From an uncultured Bacteroides sp. (GTDB taxonomy: Bacteria; Bacteroidota; Bacteroidia; Bacteroidales; Bacteroidaceae), in the NCBI RefSeq assembly GCF_910578895.1, contig NZ_CAJTSC010000011.1:1-28122 (forward strand): DNA of 28,122 nt. The letters run 5' to 3'. The position numbers and the translations under genes were made by a program. The first letter of the stretch is position 1. Each line of letters opens with the position of its first letter. The notes under the pieces were generated by a model. That model searched no databases and had not been told where the DNA came from. It saw only the letters and a program-made list of their open reading frames with translations. Below, piece after piece: positions 16,337 to 24,722 of the stretch.

Positions 16337-17290
16337 ATGATAAAAGACAAACTCACATTTCTCTTCCTCGCAGGGGCGCTGTTCGCCGCTTGCAGCGATG
16401 ACGAGGCACCTGCCGCAAATCCTAAGGTATACCCGCTCGTCATCGAAGCAAAGGTATACGCCACCTACGACCCCCGGCAGGAAGGAACCACCTGGACCAA
16501 GCCCGAGGATAAAATCGGCGTTTACGTGCTGAAAAGCGGAAGCAGCGAAGTGGTAAGCCCGCACGCCAACCTCAGCTACAGCCCCACGCCGACTTCGTAC
16601 GACGACTACTTCCAGCCCGACCAAGTGGATGCCATCCCCTACTTCCCGCCGACGGGCAGCGACGTATGGGACGTAGCCGTCTACTATCCGCGCCATGAAG
16701 CGTTCGACACCGAAGGCATGGTTCCTCTGAAACTGGACAAGCAGGGAGAACTGAAAGCCTCTTCCCTGCTCTACGCACGCGCCAAGTCGCTCAGCCGGGA
16801 AAACACGGTGGCTTCCATGCGCCTTGCTCCCGCCCTGAGCCGCCTGGTATTCTACTTCCGCGCAGGCGAAGGCATAACAGCCGAACAGTTGAACGATGTA
16901 ACGGTAGACCTTGAGGGGCTGCCCACCGTTGGGCACTTCAATGTAACCGACGGACGCTTCAGTGCCGACACGGAGAGCATCGCTTCTTTCCGCATGCGCA
17001 CCGCATCATCTACAGACGCCACCGTGGCACGCACCAGCGAGGCATTCGTCATGCCCCTCGGCAGCACCCGGGGATACGTCGCCACCATCAATGCCAAGCA
17101 GCTGCCCGATGCGCTGAAGAAAAAAACATACGCCATCAGCAGCAGTATCGGCAGCCTGGAACGCGGCATGCAATACGTGTTCGATGTTACAGTCAGCGCC
17201 GGTGGCGGATACGACATCGAAAGCTCTTCCTCTCCCATCGCAGGCTGGGAAGAAGGAGATAAAATCAGCGGCGAAGGAGAAGAAGTATAA
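16337..17290 (+). CDS. Fimbrillin-like (Mfa1/FimA-fold) lipoprotein 1
   Basis: The 317-residue protein has a lipobox at FAAC (Cys19), followed by DDE. The middle shows the fimbrillin-family pattern: a WTKPEDKIGVYVL strand near residues 53-65, a YYPRHEAFD segment where many family members have YYPY, and a C-terminal strand region ending IAGWEEGD. Family members build pili in Porphyromonas, but many Bacteroides copies sit inside PULs as surface glycan-binding proteins. With susCD and a lyase in the same operon the glycan-binding role is more likely. No second pilus gene (FimC-E type) is nearby. It is followed by a 134-bp gap that carries a small inverted repeat. Confidence 0.75.
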   Translation: MIKDKLTFLFLAGALFAACSDDEAPAANPKVYPLVIEAKVYATYDPRQEGTTWTKPEDKIGVYVLKSGSSEVVSPHANLSYSPTPTSYDDYFQPDQVDAIPYFPPTGSDVWDVAVYYPRHEAFDTEGMVPLKLDKQGELKASSLLYARAKSLSRENTVASMRLAPALSRLVFYFRAGEGITAEQLNDVTVDLEGLPTVGHFNVTDGRFSADTESIASFRMRTASSTDATVARTSEAFVMPLGSTRGYVATINAKQLPDALKKKTYAISSSIGSLERGMQYVFDVTVSAGGGYDIESSSSPIAGWEEGDKISGEGEEV

Positions 17291-17350
17291 ATCCATTTCC
17301 AATACATAGAATATAAATGTTGGAAATTAAAACATATCATTGCCCCCTCC

Positions 17351-17377
17351 GTCATTCAGAACGCAGCGAAGAATGAC
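17351..17377. repeat. Small intergenic inverted repeat (GTCATTC/GAATGAC)
   Basis: GTCATTC and GAATGAC flank a 13-nt centre (AGAACGCAGCGAA). The sequence resembles a dispersed intergenic repeat of the CGTCATTCTGAACGCAGCGA type found in many bacterial genomes. It lies between the two fimbrillin-like genes and has no T-tract, so it is not a classical terminator. Confidence 0.45.
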
Positions 17378-17424
17378 AGACAGGACAAGATAATCAGTCA
17401 TTAATACATAAACAATTTAATAAT

Positions 17425-19062
17425 ATGAAAACTTTAAAGCATTTAGCACCCTGCCTTGTAGCGGCATTCATCGCCACAGGTTGCAGCCAAGAAAATAACG
17501 AACCGCAAACAGACATAAAGAAAGGCACTCCCGCCGAGTTCATAATGACGATAAGCGGCGGAGCCAGCATGCGTACCGTAACCACGCACGACGAAAACAA
17601 CCGTACCATTGCCTGGAGAACGGGCGATGAAGTGGGCATTTTTGCCGTAAGCGACGACGGGACACAAGACAATTGCAAATATACCTACGACGGAACCGAA
17701 TGGAAAGCCGTGAACATAACTGACGCCATTGCGCTGGAAGACGGAAAGGAGTACACCTTCTATGCGTATTACCCCTATACCGAAGGCGTAACAGCCACTG
17801 TTGCAGGCATGAACGTATCGGCAGACCAGTCGTTTACCGAAAGCGCAACCAACAGTAACTACGACTTGAGCGACGTGCTTATCTCAAAGACAGAGAAAAG
17901 CGCTTATAGCGGTACCCCCATCAACCTGAACTACAGCCACGCATACGCCATGGTAGAGGTGCTCGTAGCCGGAGACAAGATAGGCGACACGGCTCCTCAA
18001 AGAATAGTATTGAAAGATGTAGTGACCGATGCCAACATAAACCTTGTTTCGCAAACAATCACGACTACTGCCCAAAAGCAAGATGTGGTGATGGCTTATG
18101 TGGAAAGTACGGAAAATACCGGTACTTATTTGTATCGCGCCATTGTTCCCGAACAAACCATAGCACAAGGCAGCACCCTGTTGGAAGTCTACGGGGTAAA
18201 CGGCGGCAAGAATTACAGGTTTAAAACTCCCAATAAAGATGTGACCTATCCGCAAGGCAAGTATTTCAGAATGGAAGTGACTATCGGTGAAAACAATACA
18301 GGTATCAAGTTCCCCGCAGGAAGCATCGACCCGTGGACGCCGAGTGAAGGTACAGACTTGGAAGGCGAGGAATTGAAAGTTAAATTAGTTACTATTCCTA
18401 TATCATCTTTAATTGATATCCAAAACGATGTAACAACTGATAATATTGATGTTACTAAACTTAATATAGTAAGCGAAACGCTATATAATACAAATAAGAA
18501 TTATTGGTATGCCGTAAATAACTATAACGGTGAAACATTAAAAGAAGTAAGCCTTAATTCCCAAGAGAATGCTATCTCATATCAAATGGATGCCGTAGCG
18601 CCAGCATACAGTTGGTTTAAAACCGGTATAGGTTACCATTGTGACCTCAAGGGAATTGTAAACTTCAAACCTGGATATTATAAACTCACATTAGAATTAA
18701 AATCAGACAATGCCACAGAAGCTGCCCCTGTTACCTTACGTACCATCCTTAGAGCTACTACAGATAAAGAATATACTGGTCTCAATAATAACAAAGATGT
18801 ATTCTTTGCCGATAATAATAATAAAACTTATACAGATTTTACTTTTAAAAAAGCTGAGTGGACCTCTCATACAATCTATATAAACTTCAAAAAAATAGGC
18901 ACATATACTGGTACAACAACGATAAGTGATGTACTTGAAGATGATACGAAAATTTATCAAGAATTTGAAATTAAGTTCAGATTTAATAAAGACAAAGGTG
19001 GTAATATACTTATCAGAAATGTACAAATGGAACAAATTGACGATAGTGACTTACCACAATAA
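17425..19062 (+). CDS. Fimbrillin-like lipoprotein 2 with a C-terminal CBM-like module
   Basis: The lipobox is ATGC (Cys20). Residues about 25-312 form a fimbrillin-family domain: MRTVTTHDENNRTIAWRTG, DEVGIFAVSDDG, EYTFYAYYPYTEG, LNYSHAYAMVEV, and a closing SIDPWTPSEGTDLEGEEL. From about residue 318 to 545 a second module begins. It carries PGYYKLTLELKSD and ends ILIRNVQMEQIDD, which matches the layout of the small jelly-roll protein two genes upstream (PGMYKL..., ILIDGVSL...). At the domain border (near 18375) base composition drops abruptly: G+C counted by hand is 35 of 60 in 17941-18000 and 17 of 60 in 18421-18480. The gene therefore looks like a fusion in which the glycan-binding module was exchanged or acquired. 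A good terminator follows. Confidence 0.75.
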   Translation: MKTLKHLAPCLVAAFIATGCSQENNEPQTDIKKGTPAEFIMTISGGASMRTVTTHDENNRTIAWRTGDEVGIFAVSDDGTQDNCKYTYDGTEWKAVNITDAIALEDGKEYTFYAYYPYTEGVTATVAGMNVSADQSFTESATNSNYDLSDVLISKTEKSAYSGTPINLNYSHAYAMVEVLVAGDKIGDTAPQRIVLKDVVTDANINLVSQTITTTAQKQDVVMAYVESTENTGTYLYRAIVPEQTIAQGSTLLEVYGVNGGKNYRFKTPNKDVTYPQGKYFRMEVTIGENNTGIKFPAGSIDPWTPSEGTDLEGEELKVKLVTIPISSLIDIQNDVTTDNIDVTKLNIVSETLYNTNKNYWYAVNNYNGETLKEVSLNSQENAISYQMDAVAPAYSWFKTGIGYHCDLKGIVNFKPGYYKLTLELKSDNATEAAPVTLRTILRATTDKEYTGLNNNKDVFFADNNNKTYTDFTFKKAEWTSHTIYINFKKIGTYTGTTTISDVLEDDTKIYQEFEIKFRFNKDKGGNILIRNVQMEQIDDSDLPQ

Positions 19063-19121
19063 TTAGCCTATAATTCAACCTTAATCAAATCTCTACCCAA
19101 GAGCCTTATTGCTCTTCATCA

Positions 19122-19160
19122 AAATCCCTTACCGTCCCCCAACGGCAAGGGATTTTTAGT
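19122..19160 (+). terminator. Rho-independent terminator closing the susC-to-fimbrillin unit
   Basis: Arms at 19122-19135 and 19142-19155 pair at 13 of 14 positions around a 6-nt loop and run into TTTTTAGTTTT. A smaller perfect hairpin (AAGAGC/GCTCTT, 19099-19116) precedes it. It indicates that the PL8 lyase has its own promoter. Confidence 0.8.
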
Positions 19161-19198
19161 TTTACTTCCGCACCTTTCGGGTACTCATTCCCCCATCA

Positions 19199-19281
19199 CT
19201 GTACGAAGATATTAAGCGATACAGCACACTACTGTACGGGTGATACAATGCTGCTGTATATGTGATATATCATCACTGTAT
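19199..19281 (+). promoter_or_regulatory. Phased CTGTAY operator array upstream of the PL8 lyase
   Basis: CTGTAC/T begins at 19199, 19232, 19254 and 19276, spacings of 33, 22 and 22 bp (three, two and two helical turns). Three of the four are followed by GATA at a similar distance (CTGTAY-N3/4-GATA). An inverted pair, ATACAGCA (19219-19226) and TGCTGTAT (19252-19259), overlaps the array. A T-rich near -7 box (TATTTTTTTG, 19342-19351) lies about 60 bp downstream. The remaining 50 bp before the start codon is leader. This fits co-operative binding of a regulator on one face of the DNA. Confidence 0.5.
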
Positions 19282-19409
19282 GCAAAATACATCGTTTCCC
19301 CCTCTCCCACTCTTACGTGAACAATAATCTCCCTTTTTCTGTATTTTTTTGCACCTCACATTCCCTTAAAATGACGAATTTAGCAACCAAAATTTAAAAA
19401 ACTGATAGT

Positions 19410-21803
19410 ATGAAAAATGTTCTTGGCTTATTATTGCTTCTGTCGCTGGCAGGACAGCCGTGCGCGCTGGCTGCAGAAGCAATTGGCAACAGCGGTCCGT
19501 GTGCCGCCATCGTCCATCCGTCCGGCAATACTTCCGATACCTCTGTCGAAGATTTGCAGAAACTACGTAAGAAATATCCCCTGAAACCGGCAAAAGCCAC
19601 CAAAGCCGAAGTGCAGCGCGCAGTCGATTTCCTAAAAGGATTCGACACCGCCAAAATGGAGACGGTGAAGATTGAAGACACCCGCCGGCTCGCCGCCGCC
19701 CTGCGTGCACTGGCATACGCCGCACAGGAGAACCTGCCCGAAGGGTCCGAGTTCTCACCCTATCTGGACCGCATACTGAAAGACGGAGTCATAGAGCGCA
19801 TCCCGGCATTCCCGTACAACTCGTACACGGACGTGCGCATTGTCCCCGTCGACTTCCTTTCCGCCCTGCCTATGTGTACGCCCGAACAGCGGGGGCAACT
19901 GATTGAAGCGGTAAAGGGCCTGATGGAATTTTACAAACTCAACCAGAAAGATGCCATCCTGAAACGTACCGTCAACTCCGACTACCTGTACAACGTGCTG
20001 CCCCACCTCTTCGTATGCGCACTCCACAACCCGGACGATGCACAGGCGGCGGAAGACCTGCGTTCGTTCTCGCGCTACCTCTCGGCATGCACGCAATACG
20101 TGCCCGGCGAAAAAGACATCCTGAAGCCCGACGGCACCGGCTTCCACCACAAGACGCACTACAACGGCTACATGTACTCCTACCGCACCTGGGTGGAATA
20201 CATGGGACGGCTGAAGGGTACCTCCTTCCGCATCACCCGCGATGCCTACCGGCGCATGAGCAAGGCCATCGTCAGCGTCTATCTGATGGCTACCTCTTCC
20301 GCATCCGATGCAGGACACTTCTATGCCAACAGCCTTGCCGGGCGCCATCCGCTCTACGGGCTGGATGTGAACTTCTCCAAAGCCCTTTTCCGTGAACTGG
20401 TGGAAGTGGGCGGAGACATCGACGGTAAGGAGTTCGACCCGGAACTCGCCGCCTACTACAACGCTTTCTTCAAAACCGGCCATTACAAAGGCGTCGCTCC
20501 CCGAAACACGGACGGCTTCTACCAATTCAACTACAGTCCGGCAGGTGTATACCGCCAGGCAAACTGGGTAGCCACCATGCGCTGCCCCACCACCCGTTTC
20601 TGGGGCGGCGAAATCTACAACAAGACCAACCGCTTCGGACGTTACCAGTCGCACGGCACACTGGAAGTGATGTATGAGGGTTCTTTGGAAGCATCCGGCT
20701 ATCCCTACAAGGACAAGAAGAGCGCCGAGAAAGGCGGCTGGGACTGGAACGTGATGCCCGGTGCCACCACCGTGCACTACACCGACTGGAAGTCGATGCT
20801 GCCCAACGGCAACAATGCCGACCGCTTCGACCAGTGGGCACACACCACCAACTTTGCCGGCGCGCTGGCATGGGGCGACTGCGGACTGTTTGCCGCCGCC
20901 TTCGACCAGGACGACAAATGGGGCGGGCAACGTTTCACGCCCACCCGCCTCTCTTTCTGCAAGTCCGTCTTTGCCATCGGCGGCATGCTGTTCAGCATGG
21001 GCAGCGGCATTAGCGCACAGGGCGAGTATCCCGACGAATGGCTGACAGCCACCAACCTGTTCCAAAGCATCACGAGCGGCAAAGCCTCAACGGTAATCAA
21101 CGGCAAAACGCTTGCCGAGGGCGACTCGCTGAGCATTCCTTCCGACAAAGACTCGTGGATAGTAAACCCGTGCTCCACCGGATACTTTATTCCTGCCGGA
21201 AACGACCCGCTCATCGTCCGCTACGGCAAGCAGACCACCCCTTCCTCTTTCGGACTTACCGAACAGGGCATGGGGACGATGACTGCTGCCAAAGCCTACC
21301 TGCTGCACGGTGCCAAGCCCGCGCGGAAGAAGTACCAGTTCCTCGTGGTACCCGCCACCACAACCGAACGCATGCGTGCCGATGCGAAGCGTTTTACAGG
21401 CAAAGGCGGCATCTTCGAGGTAAGGCAGCAGCAAGACTCGCTGCACATCGTGAAGCATACGCCTTCGCACACCACCGCATACGCCTTGTTTGCCCCTGCC
21501 ACCGGACTGAAGGAAGGCGCACTGCTCGCCGCGGACAGCGAACTGCTGCTGCTCGAACGCATCAGCGGCAAGCAACTTTCCGTGGCAGTCTGCAATCCCG
21601 ACCTGCGTCCGCAGCCCGACAAATACTACGGTTGGATATCCACCCCCACCAATGCCACGCTGACTTTCCGCGGAACGTGGGCCTTGGACGCCACAAGCAA
21701 TGCAGAGAACGTATCCGTCACCCATTCCGACGGACAAACCCGTGTAACGGTAACGCTGGAAGAAGGTTTCCCCCGTTACCTGAACTTTATCGAGAAGAAA
21801 TAA
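19410..21803 (+). CDS. PL8 family polysaccharide lyase (chondroitinase ABC-like)
   Basis: The product cleaves uronic-acid polysaccharides by beta-elimination, leaving unsaturated ends. All four catalytic residues known for Proteus chondroitinase ABC I have counterparts in matching motifs: H247 and Y254 in DGTGFHH...YNGY, R312 in LAGRHPLYG, and E401 in WGGEIYNKTNRFGRYQSHG. WDWNVMPGATT also matches that family. The order is an alpha/alpha toroid (about 35-350) then the beta super-sandwich. At 797 residues it is shorter than the Proteus enzyme because the N-terminal jelly-roll domain is absent. A type I signal peptide ends near ALA-AEA (about residue 22); no lipobox, so it is likely periplasmic. 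Chondroitin, dermatan and hyaluronan are the likely substrates; which one cannot be read from sequence. It has its own upstream operator array. Confidence 0.9.
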   Translation: MKNVLGLLLLLSLAGQPCALAAEAIGNSGPCAAIVHPSGNTSDTSVEDLQKLRKKYPLKPAKATKAEVQRAVDFLKGFDTAKMETVKIEDTRRLAAALRALAYAAQENLPEGSEFSPYLDRILKDGVIERIPAFPYNSYTDVRIVPVDFLSALPMCTPEQRGQLIEAVKGLMEFYKLNQKDAILKRTVNSDYLYNVLPHLFVCALHNPDDAQAAEDLRSFSRYLSACTQYVPGEKDILKPDGTGFHHKTHYNGYMYSYRTWVEYMGRLKGTSFRITRDAYRRMSKAIVSVYLMATSSASDAGHFYANSLAGRHPLYGLDVNFSKALFRELVEVGGDIDGKEFDPELAAYYNAFFKTGHYKGVAPRNTDGFYQFNYSPAGVYRQANWVATMRCPTTRFWGGEIYNKTNRFGRYQSHGTLEVMYEGSLEASGYPYKDKKSAEKGGWDWNVMPGATTVHYTDWKSMLPNGNNADRFDQWAHTTNFAGALAWGDCGLFAAAFDQDDKWGGQRFTPTRLSFCKSVFAIGGMLFSMGSGISAQGEYPDEWLTATNLFQSITSGKASTVINGKTLAEGDSLSIPSDKDSWIVNPCSTGYFIPAGNDPLIVRYGKQTTPSSFGLTEQGMGTMTAAKAYLLHGAKPARKKYQFLVVPATTTERMRADAKRFTGKGGIFEVRQQQDSLHIVKHTPSHTTAYALFAPATGLKEGALLAADSELLLLERISGKQLSVAVCNPDLRPQPDKYYGWISTPTNATLTFRGTWALDATSNAENVSVTHSDGQTRVTVTLEEGFPRYLNFIEKK

Positions 21804-21823
21804 AAAAATCAGTATAACACATC

Positions 21824-21915
21824 AGTATAAGGCACGGCTCTTTCATTCAAGGGAATTAAAGGGAATTGGAAGGAGTTATCTTACTCCCTTAAATGAAAGA
21901 GCTGTGAGTATAAGG
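21824..21915. repeat. MITE-like 74-bp palindrome with 9-bp direct repeats
   Basis: Arms at 21833-21854 and 21885-21906 are inverted copies matching at 20 of 22 positions, and GGAGT/ACTCC extends the pairing inside. The whole 74-bp palindrome is bounded by exact copies of AGTATAAGG (21824-21832 and 21907-21915), as expected for a target-site duplication. It encodes nothing. As RNA it would be a stable hairpin between the lyase and the beta-helix gene, so a role in mRNA processing is the alternative. A partial third copy (AGTATAA, 21811-21817) weakens the duplication reading slightly. Confidence 0.55.
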
Positions 21916-21943
21916 TAATTAATCATTAATACTTAAAAGAATT

Positions 21944-24556
21944 ATGAATATCAAACATCTTTTGCTTCCCGCCGTTTGCAGCCTGTTGCCGCTACTGCTG
22001 CAATCGTGCGACGACGATGCCGACAGGCAGGCACAGGCGGAGTACATGAAGGAGCAGGTAGCCGCCCTCGAAAGCACGGTCGGCGGGCTGAATGCCTCTA
22101 TCCTCTGCTACCAAAGCCTACTGTCCGGCGAAATACCCGTAGGGGTCACTCCCACGGAGAAGGGCTATAAAGTGGAACTCTCCGGCGGCAGTGCCTACCA
22201 CATCGGCACCGGCGAAGCGGTAGACGCTCTCTTCCCCCTCGTGGCAATCTCCGAAAAGGGCAACTGGTCTTACAGTTTCGACGGGAGCACGTATCTCGAA
22301 TTTACCGACCCGTCCGGCAAGACACTGAACGCCTATTCGCCGGAAGACATAGAAGCCGCATACCGTTCTCCCCAGCTGCTGATTGACAACGAAGGCTTCT
22401 GGAAGATGACTTGCGACGGCGGCACCACATACGCCTATCTGCCCGACGCCGCACGCAACCGTATCGCCGCATTCGGCGGCAAGGGCGCGGGGACAAGCTC
22501 GCTGTTCAGCGACATCGTTTACAACGAAGCCGCCGGCAAACTGTCCCTTACGCCGGGAGCAGGCAAAGGGACGAAAGAGTTCCCCGTCATCAGCAACTTC
22601 TACCTGAAAGTAAAAGGCAGCGAAGCGGAAGGCGGGCTGACATTCTTCCTGGACGAAGAACGCACGTATGAAGTGGAGACAAGCGACGTGGTGCGCACAC
22701 GGATAAAGGCTCCCTCCGGCTGGACGGTGACGCTGGAAGAGGGCGAACTGCTGATTAAGGCTCCGGCAACGGCATCCGCCACCAAAACGGAGGAAATCAA
22801 CATCATCATCACTTCTTCCAAGCAATATCAGCGCACCGTGACGCTGGCTGCCACGGTGCTCAACTCCACTTTCGATGCCGCCTATTGCGATGCGTGGAAG
22901 GAGTTTGCATCCGGCTCGGAGAACAATGTGCTGCCCGACTTCTCGTATGCGGGATACATGCACGGAGAGGTGGCGCCACCGGAAACGGAAGAACTGATGG
23001 CGCAGGGATACCAACTTATCAATGTATGCGATTTCGGAGCCGTGCCCAATGACGGAAAATCGGACCGCCAGGCTTTTATCGACGCCATCGCATCGATAAA
23101 GGGAGTCCAGAAAATGCCGGAAAGCAAAAATGCCGGAGTGAACGGCGGTGCCGACTCGTACACCTTGCGTCTTCTGCACAACAGCCCCGCCAATGCCATC
23201 ATCTACTTCCCCGAAGGCGAATACATCCTGCAAGATGAAAGCGAGGTAAACCACACCATAGACCTGACTATGGGCAATATCGTGATTAAAGGAGCGGGCA
23301 AGGAGAAAACCGTTATCCGCATGGATGCCCAAAACCGGAAAACCGACAACAAAGAGGAGTACTCCGTTCCCACCATGCTCCAGATAAAGCACTATTCAAC
23401 ACTTGCCGACCTTGCCGACGTGACGGGCGATGCTCCCAAAGGTTCGTTCGAGGTTGCCGTAAGCAGCACGAAAGACATCAAGGCGGGCGATTGGGTATGC
23501 CTTTACGTAGAGAACAAGGACCCCGGGTTCGTAGCGGAAGAGATTGCGCCCCACCCTCTCAGCGACTTAAATGACAATGTCAGTATCAAGACCGAAGGTG
23601 CCAGAGTGATAGACTATCATCAGGTGACGGCGGTAAGCAACGGCAAACTGGTCTTCGCCGAACCTATCATGCGCAAGGTGGAAGCCAAATACAACTGGAA
23701 AATCAGGAAATATCCCCACTATGAGAACGTAGGCGTGGAAGACCTGACTTTCCGGGGTAAGGCTGAAGAGGGCTTCAAACATCATGTAACCACTCCGGAA
23801 GGGCATACATTCGACGGTGCTTACAAACTGATAGACTTCTCCCGCCTGACCAACTCGTGGATGCGCCGGGTAGGCTTTGTAAGCGTAAACGAGGCGGCAT
23901 CCATTGTGAGCAGTGCCAACTTCTCGGCATACGACATCGAAATCAGCGGCAACCGCGGACACTCCGCCGTGCGCTCCAACTCCTCCTCACGCGTATTTAT
24001 AGGAAAGGTGTACGACCATAGCAGTGGCTACCGCATTCCTAAGGCCGGACAGTTGGCGGAATGGATGGACAATGCCGGACAATACCACGGATGCGGAGTC
24101 TCCAAACCCAGCATGGGTGCGGTAATCTGGAACGTGCAGTGGGGAGACGACGCCTGCTACGAGGCACACGCATCGCAACCACGCGCCACGCTGATAGACC
24201 GTTGCACCGGCGCTTTCATCCCCAGCCGCCAGGGAGGGGCCGATACGGAGGTGCCCAACCATTTGGGCGACCTGATTATCTGGAACATGAATGCCACCCG
24301 TACAGGCTATGACGATAATTGGAACAACCAATTTGTGTGGTGGGACAACAGTAGCCGCTATACCAAAACCGTGCCGCCCGTCATTGTCGGTTTCCACGGC
24401 GCGTCCATCAACTTTGCCGAAACATTCATCAGCGATGTGCCGCAAAACAAACGCATCGAAAGCCAGGGTAACCGCGTGGAGCCTTACTCGCTCTATGAGG
24501 CGCAACTCCGCCACCGCCTGGGTTACGTTCCGGCGTGGCTGACGGCGCTGAAGTAA
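21944..24556 (+). CDS. DUF4988/DUF4955-type beta-helix lipoprotein, putative lyase or glycan-binding protein
   Basis: The 870-residue protein has a lipobox at LQSC (Cys22) followed by DDDAD, a surface-export-type signal. Residues about 27-55 form a short coiled coil (EYMKEQVAALESTVGGLNASI), followed by repeated beta segments typical of DUF4988. A middle Ig-like region (about 205-305) follows. The C-terminal half begins NVCDFGAVPNDGKSDRQAFIDAI and continues IIYFPEGEYIL...NIVIKGAGKEKTVI, the signature of a right-handed beta-helix of the pectate-lyase-3 type; DUF4955 covers the end. Bacteroides proteins with this architecture include glycosaminoglycan lyases, which I recall as family PL29 but cannot verify here. 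The adjacent PL8 lyase makes that plausible. No catalytic residues can be assigned with confidence. A bidirectional terminator follows. Confidence 0.75.
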   Translation: MNIKHLLLPAVCSLLPLLLQSCDDDADRQAQAEYMKEQVAALESTVGGLNASILCYQSLLSGEIPVGVTPTEKGYKVELSGGSAYHIGTGEAVDALFPLVAISEKGNWSYSFDGSTYLEFTDPSGKTLNAYSPEDIEAAYRSPQLLIDNEGFWKMTCDGGTTYAYLPDAARNRIAAFGGKGAGTSSLFSDIVYNEAAGKLSLTPGAGKGTKEFPVISNFYLKVKGSEAEGGLTFFLDEERTYEVETSDVVRTRIKAPSGWTVTLEEGELLIKAPATASATKTEEINIIITSSKQYQRTVTLAATVLNSTFDAAYCDAWKEFASGSENNVLPDFSYAGYMHGEVAPPETEELMAQGYQLINVCDFGAVPNDGKSDRQAFIDAIASIKGVQKMPESKNAGVNGGADSYTLRLLHNSPANAIIYFPEGEYILQDESEVNHTIDLTMGNIVIKGAGKEKTVIRMDAQNRKTDNKEEYSVPTMLQIKHYSTLADLADVTGDAPKGSFEVAVSSTKDIKAGDWVCLYVENKDPGFVAEEIAPHPLSDLNDNVSIKTEGARVIDYHQVTAVSNGKLVFAEPIMRKVEAKYNWKIRKYPHYENVGVEDLTFRGKAEEGFKHHVTTPEGHTFDGAYKLIDFSRLTNSWMRRVGFVSVNEAASIVSSANFSAYDIEISGNRGHSAVRSNSSSRVFIGKVYDHSSGYRIPKAGQLAEWMDNAGQYHGCGVSKPSMGAVIWNVQWGDDACYEAHASQPRATLIDRCTGAFIPSRQGGADTEVPNHLGDLIIWNMNATRTGYDDNWNNQFVWWDNSSRYTKTVPPVIVGFHGASINFAETFISDVPQNKRIESQGNRVEPYSLYEAQLRHRLGYVPAWLTALK

Positions 24557-24626
24557 TCGGGAAAGGGGGGCGAAACACCCTCTTATCTACAAAATCGAGG
24601 TAAAACAGAAACACCTCAAACACGCA

Positions 24627-24664
24627 AATCACCCCTGCCATAGACATCTATGACAGGGGTGATT
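24627..24664. terminator. Bidirectional terminator between the PUL and the YeiH permease
   Basis: Arms at 24627-24644 and 24647-24664 pair at 17 of 18 positions around a 2-nt loop. It lies between convergent genes, about 70 nt past the beta-helix stop and about 60 nt past the permease stop on the other strand. T-tracts are modest on both sides. Confidence 0.7.
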
Positions 24665-24722
24665 GGGTTAATAAGAGAGTTTCGACTTTACCCTCTATTA
24701 CATTCGCTTGAAAATCAACAAA

